A DNA stretch of 64,000 nt from Acanthamoeba sp. SK_2022b (taxonomy: Eukaryota > Discosea > Longamoebia > Acanthamoebidae), in the NCBI GenBank assembly GCA_027943245.1, contig JANDJZ010000204.1:1-64000 (forward strand), in the 5' to 3' direction. Shown here one piece after another: positions 1 to 9,491 of this stretch. A program made the translations under genes and the position numbers. How positions within the stretch are numbered: the first letter of the stretch is position 1; each line of letters begins with the position of its first letter. The notes beneath the pieces are model-generated. The model saw only the letters and a program-made list of their open reading frames with translations, was not told the origin of the DNA and ran no database searches.

Positions 1-1312
1 CCGCGCCCACCGCCCCGCCCGGATCGTTCAGCCCCGCCAGATTGGCCGTCATCCCGGCCAGCGCCGCCCCGAACGCGGTGGCGAACAGCTGCACCGTGGT
101 AATGGAAGCGCCGGCGATGTCTTTGTCCGCCTCAGGCGCCACCTGCAAAATGCGCGTCAGCAGGTGCGGCCAGCCGAAACCGATGCCGAATCCCACCAGC
201 AACAGCGCAATGACGATCGGCGCCAGCGCCTGCCAGTGGCCACCGGACGGCACCGGCATCAGGATCGCCAGCGCCAGCAGCCCCACCAGCACAAACAGCG
301 GCCCGCTGACGATCGCCCGGCGAATACCCGCCCCGCGCCAGCCGGAGCTGAGGATCTCGGACAGCGTCCAGCCGGCGGCCATGGCAGCGGCGATATAGCC
401 GGAGATCAGCGGCGACTGGCCGTGCAGCAGCTGCAGGAAATACGGCACGAAGATCTCGCTGGTCATGCCGATCACCAGCAACGCGGTCGTGATGTAGAGC
501 GCCGCCAACGATGATCCGCGCCGCAGTGCGCCGTGCGGTAACAGACGGGCACTCGAGTGCGCTTCACGCTTCAGCAGCCAGGCCATCAGCAGCAGCGAGA
601 GCGCGATGCCCGCCAGGTTGATCCAGGCGCTGTGTGCCAGGCTGCCGGCGGACACCACCAGCACCGCCACGGTCAACAGCAGCAGCTGGGCGGCCGGCAA
701 CGGCGCGGCCGCCTGCTGCGCTTTGCCCTTGGGCAGGATCAGGAAGGTAAACGCGGCGTACAGCGCCATGATCGGCAGCAGAATGCCGAAGGCCCAACGC
801 CAGGCGTGCAGCTCGGCGAAAATGCCGCCCACCGCCGGCCCCACCAGGGTGGCGATGCCCCACATCGCCGAGATGAGCGCCATGGCGCGCGGCCACAATC
901 GCTGCTCGAACACCAGGTTGATCATCGCGTAGGAGAGCGCAAAGATCAGCCCGCCGCCGAAGCCCTGCACCGTGCGGCCGATCAGCATCACCGGCATGCT
1001 CGGCGCCAGCGCGCACAGCGCCGCCCCGGCGATGAAGAACAGCGAAGCCACCAGATAGGCGCTGCGCGCGCCGTAGCCGCTGAGCAAGCGGGCAGACAGT
1101 GCGGAGCCGAGGATCGACGCCACCACGAACAGCGTGGTGTTCCAGGCGTAGAGATCCAGCCCGCCGATATCCTGCACCACCGAGGGCAGAATGGTGGTGG
1201 CGACCAGAATATTAATGGCATGCAGCGCTACGCCGAGCGAAAGCGCGATCGCACTGGCCGCATTTTTGCCGGAGAAAAGGTCGCTCCAGCGGCTATCGTC
1301 ATGGGTTATCAC
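1..1312 (-). CDS. MFS drug/metabolite exporter, C-terminus beyond the left edge
   Basis: About 437 codons are visible and the reading frame runs off position 1, so the gene is partial. The protein is strongly hydrophobic with many membrane segments typical of the major facilitator superfamily, closest in style to the drug:H+ antiporter (DHA) exporters. I chose the GTG at 1310-1312 because an AGGA lies about 8 nt upstream and an in-frame TGA just beyond it leaves no upstream ATG. The gene is divergent from the regulator at 1416, which probably controls it. The substrate cannot be told from sequence alone. Confidence 0.85.
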   Translation of the reverse strand, partial: MITHDDSRWSDLFSGKNAASAIALSLGVALHAINILVATTILPSVVQDIGGLDLYAWNTTLFVVASILGSALSARLLSGYGARSAYLVASLFFIAGAALCALAPSMPVMLIGRTVQGFGGGLIFALSYAMINLVFEQRLWPRAMALISAMWGIATLVGPAVGGIFAELHAWRWAFGILLPIMALYAAFTFLILPKGKAQQAAAPLPAAQLLLLTVAVLVVSAGSLAHSAWINLAGIALSLLLMAWLLKREAHSSARLLPHGALRRGSSLAALYITTALLVIGMTSEIFVPYFLQLLHGQSPLISGYIAAAMAAGWTLSEILSSGWRGAGIRRAIVSGPLFVLVGLLALAILMPVPSGGHWQALAPIVIALLLVGFGIGFGWPHLLTRILQVAPEADKDIAGASITTVQLFATAFGAALAGMTANLAGLNDPGGAVGA

Positions 1313-1363
1313 GGTTGTCGTCCTGTTTTCAGAGGAATGGCATTGAGTTGGTCATGAGATTGC

Positions 1364-1375
1364 GTTAAATTTAAC
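1364..1375. promoter_or_regulatory. 12-bp perfect palindrome between divergent MFS and regulator genes
   Basis: GTTAAATTTAAC reads identically on both strands and sits in the 103-bp gap between the MFS exporter start and the winged-helix regulator start. A second short palindrome, AGATATCT, follows at about 1379. Position and symmetry suit an operator for the neighbouring regulator. This is inference from layout only. Confidence 0.45.
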
Positions 1376-1415
1376 AAGAGATATCTTGGAATAAGTTAGG
1401 GCGAGGCGGAGAAAT

Positions 1416-2069
1416 ATGTCAAGAATAAACTTGGAAAATAGCGGCAGCACCGCACAATCGGTCAGTGACCGCTTGCTGACGCTATTGAAAACCCGCGGCC
1501 CGCAGCAAGCTTCTGACGCAGGAAAGGTGCTCGGCACCACCGGTGAGGCGGCCCGCCAGCAGTTCGTCAAGCTGGCGAAAGAGGGACTGGTCGAAGCGGT
1601 GGCGGAAACGCGCGGCGTAGGCCGTCCGGTGCAGCTGTGGCATTTGACCTCGGCTGGCAACGCGCGCTTTCCCGACACCCATGCGGATCTGACGGTGCAG
1701 CTGCTGCGCACCGTGCGCGACAAGCTGGGCGAACAGGCGCTCGACGTGCTGATCGAGACCCGCGAGCAGGAAAACCGCATCAACTACAAGCAGGCGATGA
1801 TCGGCGCCGCCGATCTGCAGGAGCGCGTGGCGCGCCTGACCGAGATCCGCTGCCGCGAAGGCTATATGGCCGAATGGCGCCAGGAAGAGGACGGTACCTA
1901 TCTGCTGGTGGAAAATCACTGCCCGATCTGCGCCGCCGCCACCGTCTGCCAGGGCTTCTGCCGGGCGGAGTTGAGTATCTTCACCGAAGTGCTGCAGGCG
2001 CAGGTAGAGCGCGCCGAACACATTCTGGCCGGCTCGCGGCGCTGCGCCTACCGCATTTCGCTCCTGTAA
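1416..2069 (+). CDS. Winged-helix regulator with C-terminal cysteine cluster (ArsR/SufR-like)
   Basis: 217 residues. Residues about 15-80 form a winged helix-turn-helix of the ArsR/MarR kind, ending in the wing GVGRPVQLWHLT. The C-terminal half carries Cys146 and a tight cluster Cys169-x2-Cys172-x5-Cys178-x3-Cys182, plus Cys210. This resembles the Fe-S or metal-binding region of SufR-type repressors. The start has a GGCGGAG ribosome site a few bases upstream. It is transcribed away from the MFS exporter, so it is likely a local regulator sensing redox state, metal or a thiol-reactive compound. Whether the cluster binds Fe-S is not shown by sequence. Confidence 0.75.
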   Translation: MSRINLENSGSTAQSVSDRLLTLLKTRGPQQASDAGKVLGTTGEAARQQFVKLAKEGLVEAVAETRGVGRPVQLWHLTSAGNARFPDTHADLTVQLLRTVRDKLGEQALDVLIETREQENRINYKQAMIGAADLQERVARLTEIRCREGYMAEWRQEEDGTYLLVENHCPICAAATVCQGFCRAELSIFTEVLQAQVERAEHILAGSRRCAYRISLL

Positions 2070-2247
2070 CACCGGTTTTTGCCCACGTTTTCAACCGGTA
2101 CAGATTATTCTGCTTGTGCACCCCGCACCTTCCCTTCTAAGGTTGAATTAACGAACATTCAGGCAAACAGCGGGCCTCGCGCCCACCCTGAGAAATCCGC
2201 CGGCGCCTGGCGCGCTAGCGGCAGAGTAACCCCACGGGAGTTGAACG

Positions 2248-2742
2248 ATGAAGAAGCCGCATGCCGGATTCTGGCTGGCGACGCTGGGACTGGGCGTCTG
2301 CTGGCTGCTGGCGCTGCTGACTCGCGATCGGCTCAACGGCATACTGCTGGCCGGCGCGGCGCTGGCGCTGATTTTTACCCCCGCCGCCCGCCGTAAAGGC
2401 GCGGCCCTGGCCGCCTTGGGCGGCATCGGCATGGATGGGCTTTGGAGCTACAGCGGCGTGCTGCACTACAGCGGGCAACACGGCCTGCCGCTCTGGGCCA
2501 TCGCGCTTTGGATCGGTTTCGGCTGCTGGTGGTATTGGTTGCTGGACGTGGTCAGAGCGGCCCCCTGGCCGCTGGCGGTGCTGGGCGCCGCCGTCGGCCC
2601 CTTCGCCTACGCCGTATCCTGGAAGCTGGACGCCTTGCTGCCCGGCGTGCCGCCGGAGTTCATGCTGCTGCTGCTGGCCGTCGGCTGGTCGATTTATCTG
2701 CCGGCCGTCAGTTGGCTGCAGTGGAAACGACGGGACAGCTGA
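2248..2742 (+). CDS. DUF2878-type inner membrane protein
   Basis: 164 residues with about five hydrophobic segments. The order of features (an N-terminal FWLATLGLGVCWLLAL segment, a central GIGMDGLWSYSGVLHY segment, then LPLWAIALWIGFGCWWYWLLD) matches the DUF2878 family of small membrane proteins as I remember it. Function is unknown. GGGAG lies about 8 nt before the ATG. The gene is followed after about 110 bp by yedA on the same strand, but no functional link is evident. Confidence 0.65.
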   Translation: MKKPHAGFWLATLGLGVCWLLALLTRDRLNGILLAGAALALIFTPAARRKGAALAALGGIGMDGLWSYSGVLHYSGQHGLPLWAIALWIGFGCWWYWLLDVVRAAPWPLAVLGAAVGPFAYAVSWKLDALLPGVPPEFMLLLLAVGWSIYLPAVSWLQWKRRDS

Positions 2743-2851
2743 ACGGCGGGCAGCGGCCGGGAAAAATAATGCCGCAGGCCATTGCTTATCGGTTGCCCGA
2801 TCGGGTTTACTGAGCGTTCTAATAATAATCATCCCTGCAAAATACAATCCT

Positions 2852-3772
2852 ATGCTTAGCCAACCAAGCCGTCGCGTCCTGCCGTTGATCGGGGCGTTGT
2901 TCACGTTATATATCGTTTGGGGTTCCACCTATTTCGTCATTCGCCTCGGCGTCGCGCAGTGGCCGCCGCTGATGATGGCCGGCATTCGCTTTCTGACCGC
3001 CGGCATCGTGCTGTTCAGCTTTCTGGCCTGGCGCGGCCACGCGCTGCCGACGCCGAAGCAGTGGCTGGCCGCCGGCGTCATCGGCATTCTGCTGCTGGCG
3101 GTGGGCAACGGCCTGGTGACGGTAGCGGAGCACCAACACGTGCCGTCCGGCATTGCCGCGGTGATGGTCGCGACGGTGCCGCTGTTCACCCTCTGCTTCA
3201 GCCTGCTGTGGGGCATGCGCAACACCAAACTGGAATGGGCCGGCATCGCGCTCGGGCTGGTGGGCATCGTGCTGCTCAACACCGGCAACAACCTGGTGGG
3301 CAACCCGACCGGCGCGCTGCTCATTTTGCTGGCGTCGGCCAGCTGGGCCTTCGGCTCGGTATTGGGATCGCGCATCTCGCTGCCGGCCGGGCCGATGGCC
3401 GGCGCGGCGGAGATGCTGGTCGCCGGCGTGGTGTTATTGGTCGCCAGCCAGCTGAGCGGCGAACACCTGACTCAGATGCCGAGCACCAGCGGCTTTCTGG
3501 CGCTGGGGTACCTGATCGTCTTCGGTTCGATGCTGGCGATCAGCGCCTATATGTTTTTGTTGAAGAACGTGCGCCCGGCGGTCGCCACCAGCTACGCCTA
3601 CGTCAACCCGGTGGTGGCGGTGCTGCTCGGCATCGGCTTTGCCGGCGAATCGCTGGCGCCGCGCGAGTGGCTGGCGCTGGCGATCATCGTGGCGGCGGTG
3701 GTGCTGGTGACGCTGGGGAAATACCTGTTCGCCCGCCCGGCCCGCGTGCAGGCCATCGACAGCGAACGGTAG
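2852..3772 (+). CDS. yedA: EamA/DMT-family transporter YedA
   Basis: 306 residues with ten predicted membrane helices in two EamA repeats, typical of drug/metabolite transporters. The N-terminal ALFTLYIVWGSTYFVIR and the central TVAEHQHVPSGIAAV stretch are characteristic of YedA. The frame is open further upstream, but the ATG at 2852 gives the family's usual length. There is no strong Shine-Dalgarno, so the start is slightly uncertain. Substrate unknown. Confidence 0.85.
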   Translation: MLSQPSRRVLPLIGALFTLYIVWGSTYFVIRLGVAQWPPLMMAGIRFLTAGIVLFSFLAWRGHALPTPKQWLAAGVIGILLLAVGNGLVTVAEHQHVPSGIAAVMVATVPLFTLCFSLLWGMRNTKLEWAGIALGLVGIVLLNTGNNLVGNPTGALLILLASASWAFGSVLGSRISLPAGPMAGAAEMLVAGVVLLVASQLSGEHLTQMPSTSGFLALGYLIVFGSMLAISAYMFLLKNVRPAVATSYAYVNPVVAVLLGIGFAGESLAPREWLALAIIVAAVVLVTLGKYLFARPARVQAIDSER

Positions 3773-3878
3773 CGATCGCAAAAGGCGGTCTGTGGGCCGC
3801 CGTTAAAAACGATTCTTGTTTCACCCGGTGAAGGGGCTATAATTCCCGCTGTTCCAAGCAACCTGCGAAATTATTCCT

Positions 3879-4055
3879 ATGCTGAAAAAAGCGTTCGTCA
3901 TCGTCATCGCCCTGTGCGCCTTCGGTTCTTTGGGCGGCGTATTTCTCGCCGGGCTGAACATCTACACCCGTTCTACTACCCCGCACGAAGAAAGCGCGCC
4001 TGCCGGGGATGCCGCCGCCACGCCGGCGCAAACCGAAACCCTTCAGGCCAAGTGA
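3879..4055 (+). CDS. Small single-pass membrane protein, hypothetical
   Basis: 58 codons. Residues 3-27 are a hydrophobic helix (AFVIVIALCAFGSLGGVFLA) followed by an Ala/Pro/Glu/Thr-rich tail with no further hydrophobic segment, so it is probably anchored in the inner membrane with a short exposed tail. Its last 13 bases overlap the 3' end of the convergent LysR gene. I do not recognise a family. An overlap with a conserved gene, a good hydrophobic N-terminus and a proper stop favour a real gene. Confidence 0.5.
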   Translation: MLKKAFVIVIALCAFGSLGGVFLAGLNIYTRSTTPHEESAPAGDAAATPAQTETLQAK

Positions 4056-4954
4056 TCGTCCATCCAACGCTGGCAGCGCTGCTGTAAAAAGCGCTGCAGC
4101 TGCCTGACGCGTTCCGACACCTGCGAGCGATGCGGGCAGACCAGATTGATCGGCACCGCGTCGCTGCGCCATTCCGGCAGCAGTTGCACCAGCCGCCCGG
4201 TGCGAATATCCGCCACCACGTCGATCGCCGACTTGCGCACCACCCCGTGGCCGGCCAGCGCCCAGCGCCGCGCGATCTCGCCGTCATCGGTAAAATAGCT
4301 GCCGTTCAGCGGCACTTCGACCAGCTCCTCACCGCGCCATAGCCGCCATTCCACCTGCCTTTTGCCACTGGGTTGATACACCAGAATGCTGTGCCGGGCC
4401 AGATCGGCCGGCGTTTGCGGCACGCCATGCCGCCGCAGGTAATCCGGGCTGGCACAAATCAGCCGCCGGTGCTGCGGCAAAATAGGCAGCGCCACCAGCG
4501 AAGAGTCGGCCAGCGCCCCGAAACGCAACGCCACGTCCACCGGTTCGCGGAACAGATCGGCCTGCCGATCGTTGATCAGGAGCTGCAGCTGAATATGCGG
4601 ATGCTCTTGCCGGAACTCGTCCAGCCAGCCTAACAGCAGATTACGGCCGAAATCCGACGGCGCTGAAATCTGCAGCACCCCAGACAGCCCCTGATGCTTT
4701 TCGCGGATCGCCTGCTCCCCTTCAGCCAACGCGCCCAGCGCCAGGCGCGCGCTGTCGAGATAGCGGGCGCCCTCCTCCGTCAACCGCAGGCTGCGGGTGG
4801 AACGCACTAGCAGCCGCGCGCCCAGCTGCTGCTCCAGCCTTTTCACCGCGATGCTGGCCGCCGCCGGCGTTATATCCAGCGCGCGCGCCGCGGCGGAAAA
4901 ACTGCCGCCGTCCACCGTGCGGACAAACACCTCGAGATCGACAAATGAGGTCAT
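4043..4954 (-). CDS. LysR-family transcriptional regulator
   Basis: 303 residues from the ATG at 4954, which has GGGGAG about 6 nt upstream. The open frame extends to 5038, but that extra N-terminus is not LysR-like. Residues 1-60 are the LysR helix-turn-helix (GGSFSAAARALDITPAAASIAVKRLEQQLGARL, in pieces), followed by a substrate-binding domain of the CrgA/YafC type. It is divergent from the short-chain dehydrogenase at 5087, a common regulator/target arrangement. The AT-rich gap contains the palindrome TTAATATTAA near 4986, a possible operator core. Confidence 0.9.
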   Translation of the reverse strand: MTSFVDLEVFVRTVDGGSFSAAARALDITPAAASIAVKRLEQQLGARLLVRSTRSLRLTEEGARYLDSARLALGALAEGEQAIREKHQGLSGVLQISAPSDFGRNLLLGWLDEFRQEHPHIQLQLLINDRQADLFREPVDVALRFGALADSSLVALPILPQHRRLICASPDYLRRHGVPQTPADLARHSILVYQPSGKRQVEWRLWRGEELVEVPLNGSYFTDDGEIARRWALAGHGVVRKSAIDVVADIRTGRLVQLLPEWRSDAVPINLVCPHRSQVSERVRQLQRFLQQRCQRWMDDHLA

Positions 4955-5086
4955 CAGCTCCCCTTCTTTAGCGCCATCGATTATTAATATTAATTTACAA
5001 GTGTTTGCTATTAGGCGGGGTTTTTTCCTCATTTTCAATCAGGAAAGATAGATCCCGTTGAAACTTACCTTAAAAGAGGCCTTAAC

Positions 5087-5806
5087 ATGACAATTCCCAA
5101 CTCCCCACTGAAACGACAAAAACTGGTGATCCTGGGCGGTACCAGCGGCATTGGCGCCGCGGTGGCCTACGCGGCGGCGGCGCGCGGCGCTGAAGTGGTG
5201 CTGGCTTCGCGCCGCCTGCCCCACGCCAGGGAGAAGAACGACGCGCTGCGCCTGATGCAGGCCGATCTGACCGATGAAGCGTCGCTGCACGCGCTGTTTG
5301 CCGCCGTCGGCGCTTTCGACCATTTGGTGATCACCGCCGGGCCGCTGGTGGAGGCCAAGCCGCTGGCGGAGACCACCCTGGAACGGGCGCAGGCCGACTT
5401 CAACGTCAAATTTTGGGGCAGTTTGCGCGCGGTGCAGGCGGCGCTGCCGACGCTGGCGCCACAGGGCTCCATCACCCTGACTTCCGGCCAGCTGTCGCGT
5501 AAATATCTCGGCGGTCAGCTGATCAAAACCGCCATCAACGCCGCGCTGGAAGCGGCCGGCAAGCAGCTGGCGAAGGAGCTGGCGCCGCGGCGGGTGAACG
5601 TGGTCAGCCCCGGCATCACCGCCACCGAAGCCTACGACGGCATGAGCGCCGCGCAGCGTCAGGCGCTGTTCGAACGGGTTGGCGGCAGCCTGCCGGTCGG
5701 CAGGGTCGGCCAGGCGGCCGACGTCGCGGCGGGTTACCTGCTGGCGATGGAGAACGGCTTCGTGACCGGCAGCGTGATCGACATCGACGGCGGCGGCCTG
5801 TTGTAA
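5087..5806 (+). CDS. Short-chain dehydrogenase/reductase (SDR)
   Basis: 239 residues. A Rossmann cofactor motif (GGTSGIGAAVA, about residues 13-23) is followed by an NAG-like ITAGP segment, a catalytic-region Ser (LTSGQLS) and, instead of the usual YxxxK, a Y-GGQLIKTAINAAL segment. The active-site Tyr/Lys spacing is therefore unusual (KYLGGQLIK). The C-terminus GSVIDIDGGGLL is typical of SDRs. It is divergent from a LysR regulator. The substrate is unknown, and the altered YxxxK may mean atypical catalysis. Confidence 0.85.
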   Translation: MTIPNSPLKRQKLVILGGTSGIGAAVAYAAAARGAEVVLASRRLPHAREKNDALRLMQADLTDEASLHALFAAVGAFDHLVITAGPLVEAKPLAETTLERAQADFNVKFWGSLRAVQAALPTLAPQGSITLTSGQLSRKYLGGQLIKTAINAALEAAGKQLAKELAPRRVNVVSPGITATEAYDGMSAAQRQALFERVGGSLPVGRVGQAADVAAGYLLAMENGFVTGSVIDIDGGGLL

Positions 5807-5812
5807 CGGCGG

Positions 5813-6595
5813 CTAGAGCGCCGTCACGCCCTGCGCGGCGGCCTGCTGTTCCAGCACGGTGATAATCTGGTAGGCCGAACGCGGCACCAGGCTGAAATCG
5901 CCGATCAGCAGGCGGTCGCTGACCGCCTCATCCAGCATCGCCCGGGCGCCGGCGCGCAGGATTTCCACCTGTTCCGGCGGCGTACCCGCCGCGGTGATCA
6001 GCGGCAGGCCGGGCACCGCCGCCGTGCGGCCGATGATTTTCAGCCCCTCCAACGCCTGCGGCTGCGCGCGACGCAGCAGTTCCATGCTGATCGAATCGAT
6101 GGCGGCGATATCCGCCTGCCCGCTGCGGATCAGCTTCAGCGACTGATAATGCGCGCCGGAGGCCATCGCCGCACCGAAGAATTTCCCGTCCTGCGCCAAC
6201 GGCGCGATCAGCGCGCGCAGGCCGTTGTAGCCGGACTGGGAATCGGTGCTGTTATAAGCCACCGTCCGGCCGCGAAAATCCGCCAGCCGTTCGCCGGGGT
6301 CGCCCGCACGCACCACCAGCCAACTGCGGTAATTCGGCCCGTCGCACCCTTCAACCCGGTAATGGTAGGTGCCGATCAGCTGCACCTGCGACAGGGTGCT
6401 GACCAACGGATAACCGCAGGTTTGGCTGAGCAGCAGATCGTCGCGCCGCCAGTGCTGCGCCAGATCGTCCGGCCAGCTGAGCCGCTCCGGCGCCGCCGGC
6501 AGCCCCAGCCGCAGCAGCTTGTCGCGCAATACCTGCCAGAAGGATTCGGCCTGCTCCCGGCCAACGCCGTACATCGGTAGAGACACCTGCATCAT
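5813..6595 (-). CDS. PhnD/SsuA-type binding-protein homologue without signal peptide
   Basis: 260 residues with the periplasmic-binding-protein-like fold of PhnD-type proteins: LLLSQTCGYPLV near residue 57, then DGPNYRSWLVVR, AYNSTDSQSGYNGLRALI and a SGQADIAAIDSISMELL segment. No secretion signal is visible at the N-terminus (MMQVSLPMYGVGREQAESFW), so it probably stays in the cytoplasm. It starts 7 nt after yehW and is the last gene of the osmoprotectant transporter operon. It could be a ligand sensor or accessory protein. Its role is not known to me. Confidence 0.8.
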   Translation of the reverse strand: MMQVSLPMYGVGREQAESFWQVLRDKLLRLGLPAAPERLSWPDDLAQHWRRDDLLLSQTCGYPLVSTLSQVQLIGTYHYRVEGCDGPNYRSWLVVRAGDPGERLADFRGRTVAYNSTDSQSGYNGLRALIAPLAQDGKFFGAAMASGAHYQSLKLIRSGQADIAAIDSISMELLRRAQPQALEGLKIIGRTAAVPGLPLITAAGTPPEQVEILRAGARAMLDEAVSDRLLIGDFSLVPRSAYQIITVLEQQAAAQGVTAL

Positions 6596-6602
6596 TTCCC
6601 CC

Positions 6603-7376
6603 TTACCCCGCCGGAGTGGTCGCCAGCGTCTGCTGACGCCAGGCGGTGAGATAACGCACCCAACGTTCGAACAGCATATCGGTGATAATAGCCAACAACG
6701 CCACCACCGCCGCGCCCTGGATCACATAGGCGGTGTTAAACCCGCTCAGACCGATGATGATCGGCGAGCCGAGGGTTTTGGTGCCGACGGTGGAAGCGAT
6801 GGCCGCCGTGCCGATGTTGATGATCACCGACGTGCGGATCCCGGCGACGATCACCGGCGCCGCCAGCGGCAATTCGACCCGCCACAGAATTTGCCAGGCG
6901 CTCATCCCCACGCCGCGGGCAATCTCGCGCGTGGCGGGCGGCACCGATTCGATGCCCGCCAGCGTGCCCTGCAGGATCGGCAGCAGGCCGTACAGCACCA
7001 GCGCAATGATCGCCGGCTGTTCGCTGAAGCCCATCACCGGCACCGCTACCGCCAGCACCGCCACCGGCGGGAAGGTCTGCCCCACCGCCACCACCGTTTC
7101 CACCAGCGAACGAAACTCCCGACCGCTGCGCCGGGTGACGGCCACGCCGGCCGCCACGCCGAGAGCCACCGCGATCAGGCTGGAGATCGCCACCAGCGAC
7201 AGGTGCGCCCCCACCAGCGCGATAAAGCTGTCCTGCTGATAAATGGGCCGCTCCAGATCGGGGAACCAGGCGGAGAACAGGCCGCGCAGATGATCCATGC
7301 CGAACACCAGCGCCAACAGCAGCGCCAGCGTCCAGGGCAGCGGATCGCGCAACAGGCGCCAGACGCGCCCGCTCAT
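6603..7376 (-). CDS. yehW: Osmoprotectant ABC transporter permease YehW
   Basis: 257 residues with about six membrane segments and the binding-protein-dependent permease signature ([24 protein letters not shown]), the loop that docks on the ATPase. It matches the OpuBB/ProW family. Its start overlaps the yehX stop by 4 nt (ATGA), showing translational coupling. With YehY it should form the membrane channel for glycine betaine-type solutes. Confidence 0.87.
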   Translation of the reverse strand: MSGRVWRLLRDPLPWTLALLLALVFGMDHLRGLFSAWFPDLERPIYQQDSFIALVGAHLSLVAISSLIAVALGVAAGVAVTRRSGREFRSLVETVVAVGQTFPPVAVLAVAVPVMGFSEQPAIIALVLYGLLPILQGTLAGIESVPPATREIARGVGMSAWQILWRVELPLAAPVIVAGIRTSVIINIGTAAIASTVGTKTLGSPIIIGLSGFNTAYVIQGAAVVALLAIITDMLFERWVRYLTAWRQQTLATTPAG

Positions 7377-8308
7377 GACAGCGCCTGCCCGGCGATCAGA
7401 TCGTTAAAGTGCAACACCCCCAACGCTTCGCCCCGTTCATCCACCACCGGCAGGCAGTCGCTGCCGCGCGCCACAAACACCGACAGCGCCTCGCGCAGGC
7501 TCATGGCGGCGGCGATCGGTTCGCCCTCGGCGGCGCCGGGCCGCACCCGCTCCGCCACCGTTCCCAGCGACAGCAGCTTGATGCCGCGATCGCTGCGCCC
7601 GAAGAAATCCCGCACGAAGTCGTTGGCCGGCGCGGTCAGCAGCGCCAGCGGCGTGCCCTGTTGCACCACCCGCCCCTGATCGAGCAGCACCAGGCGATCC
7701 GCCAAGCCCAGCGCTTCATCGATGTCGTGCGTCACCAGCACGATGGTGCGGCCGGAGAGCTGATGGATGCGCGCGATCTCCGCCTGCAGCGCCGCACGGG
7801 TGACCGGATCCAGCGCGCCGAACGGTTCGTCCATCAGCAACACCTCGGGATCGGCGGCCAGCGCGCGCGCTACCCCCACCCGCTGCTGCTGCCCGCCGGA
7901 CAGCTGATGCGGGTAGCGGCGGCGAAACAGATCCGGCTCCAGATGCAACAGCTCCAGCAGTTCGGTCACCCGATCGCGAATGCGCGCGCGCGGCCATTTC
8001 AGCAGCTGCGGCACGGTGGCGATGTTCTCCTCCACCGTCCAGTGCGGGAACAAGCCGATCGACTGGATCGCATAGCCCATGCGCCGCCGCAGATCCTGCG
8101 GGTTGAACGACTGGATCTCTTCGCCGGCAAAGAGAATCTTGCCCCGATCGTGTTCGATCAGGCGATTGATCATTTTTAACGTCGTGGATTTGCCGGAACC
8201 CGAGGTGCCGATCAACACGGTGAATTCGCCCTCGGCGATGTGCAGCGTGAGATCGTCCACCGCCGGCTTGCCCTGAAAAATTTTGCTGACTTGCTCAAAG
8301 TGAATCAT
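7373..8308 (-). CDS. yehX: Osmoprotectant ABC transporter ATPase YehX with CBS tail
   Basis: 311 residues from the ATG at 8308, which overlaps the yehY stop by 4 nt. Walker A is GTSGSGKST (about residue 36), the signature is [15 protein letters not shown], and Walker B is [12 protein letters not shown]. After about residue 240 a CBS-like segment ([35 protein letters not shown], in pieces) probably senses ionic strength or nucleotides, as in OpuA/ProV-type ATPases. Confidence 0.9.
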   Translation of the reverse strand: MIHFEQVSKIFQGKPAVDDLTLHIAEGEFTVLIGTSGSGKSTTLKMINRLIEHDRGKILFAGEEIQSFNPQDLRRRMGYAIQSIGLFPHWTVEENIATVPQLLKWPRARIRDRVTELLELLHLEPDLFRRRYPHQLSGGQQQRVGVARALAADPEVLLMDEPFGALDPVTRAALQAEIARIHQLSGRTIVLVTHDIDEALGLADRLVLLDQGRVVQQGTPLALLTAPANDFVRDFFGRSDRGIKLLSLGTVAERVRPGAAEGEPIAAAMSLREALSVFVARGSDCLPVVDERGEALGVLHFNDLIAGQALS

Positions 8309-9465
8309 CGGCGCGATACGTCCAGGATTGAAACCCAAAATTTAAACAGCGAATCGACGATGACCGCCATCATGACCACCGGGATTACCCCCAGCAGAAC
8401 CAGATCCAGCGCGCTGCTGAGCAGCCCCTGGAACACGATGGCGCCAAAGCCGCCGGCGCCGATCAGCGCCGCCACCACCGCCATGCCGACGGTTTGCACC
8501 GCCAGGATGCGCACGCCGGTCAGGAACAGCGGCAGCGCCAACGGCAGCTGCACGCGCAGGAAGATCTGCCCGCGCGTCAGACCCATGCCGGTGGCGGATT
8601 CGATCACCCCGGCCGGCACGCTTTGCAGCCCCGCCACCACGCTGCGCACCAGCGGCAACAGCGCGTACAGCACCAGCGCCACGATCGCCGGCGCCATGCC
8701 GATGCCGCTGACGCCGTGCTCCGCCAGCCAGGGCACCGCCGTCGCCAACCCCGCCAATGGCGCGATCAGCAGGCCGAACAGCGCGATGGACGGCACGGTC
8801 TGGATAATGTTCAGCGCGGAGAAAATCGGCCGCTGCCAGCGTTCGGAGCGAAAGCACAGCACCCCGAGCGGCACGCCGATCGCCAGCGCCGGCGCCATCG
8901 TCGCCAGCAGAATCGTCAGGTGCTGCAACAGCGCGGCGTCAAACACCTCCTGGCGATTGTGGTACTCCTTCAGCAGCGACAGCTGATCGAGCTGATGCCC
9001 GAACAGCAGCAGCGCCGGCGGCACCAGCACCAGCGCGTTGCCCAGCATGCGCCACAGGTGCGACGCGGTGAGGCGCGCCATGGCGTCGGCGGCGATCAGC
9101 AGGCTCAGCGCCATCGTCAGCCAGCATCCGCTGCCCCAGGAGGTGCGCGCCAGGCGCGATCCCTCTTGCGCCAAACGTTCAGCAGCCTGCCCGCTGATCC
9201 AGAAGGCCAGCGTCAGCACCCCGCAGGCGGCCAGCGCCGCCAGCAGCGCCCGCCCCCGCGTCGGCGGTAACAGGCTGAGGATCGCCAATGCCGCCAGCGG
9301 CAACAGCAGCCACAGCGCCGGGCCGTGCAGCAGGGAGAACAAGGAGAGGCTTTTGCCCGACAACAGGCGATTGGGGGCATAACTGAGGAACGGCAGGCCA
9401 AACGCGGCCAGCAGCAACAGCATGAACAGCGTCAACAAGACGCGATGTTTTACGGCAATAGTCAA
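8305..9465 (-). CDS. yehY: Osmoprotectant ABC transporter permease YehY
   Basis: 386 residues if translation begins at the TTG at 9465, which has GGAG about 8 nt upstream and gives the length usual for YehY. An ATG at 9540 is also in frame but overlaps osmF and would be translated through a GC hairpin, so I reject it. There are many membrane helices. The ATPase-docking loop VIESATGMGLTRGQIFLRVQ lies in the C-terminal permease domain. It is translationally coupled to yehX. Confidence 0.85.
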   Translation of the reverse strand: MTIAVKHRVLLTLFMLLLLAAFGLPFLSYAPNRLLSGKSLSLFSLLHGPALWLLLPLAALAILSLLPPTRGRALLAALAACGVLTLAFWISGQAAERLAQEGSRLARTSWGSGCWLTMALSLLIAADAMARLTASHLWRMLGNALVLVPPALLLFGHQLDQLSLLKEYHNRQEVFDAALLQHLTILLATMAPALAIGVPLGVLCFRSERWQRPIFSALNIIQTVPSIALFGLLIAPLAGLATAVPWLAEHGVSGIGMAPAIVALVLYALLPLVRSVVAGLQSVPAGVIESATGMGLTRGQIFLRVQLPLALPLFLTGVRILAVQTVGMAVVAALIGAGGFGAIVFQGLLSSALDLVLLGVIPVVMMAVIVDSLFKFWVSILDVSRR

Positions 9466-9491
9466 AGAAACGCTCCGGCTCCCTCGGTTTA

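Noticed and set aside
557..1357. 266-codon frame opposite the MFS gene
   Set aside because: Repetitive Gln/His/Arg composition with no domain; the minus strand encodes a full membrane transporter.
2079..2396. 105-codon frame between the winged-helix regulator and the DUF2878 gene
   Set aside because: It overlaps the DUF2878 gene in another frame and has no ribosome site or domain features.
3783..3801. Short GGCGG/CCGCC hairpin after yedA as a terminator
   Set aside because: The stem is only 5 bp and has no T-run.
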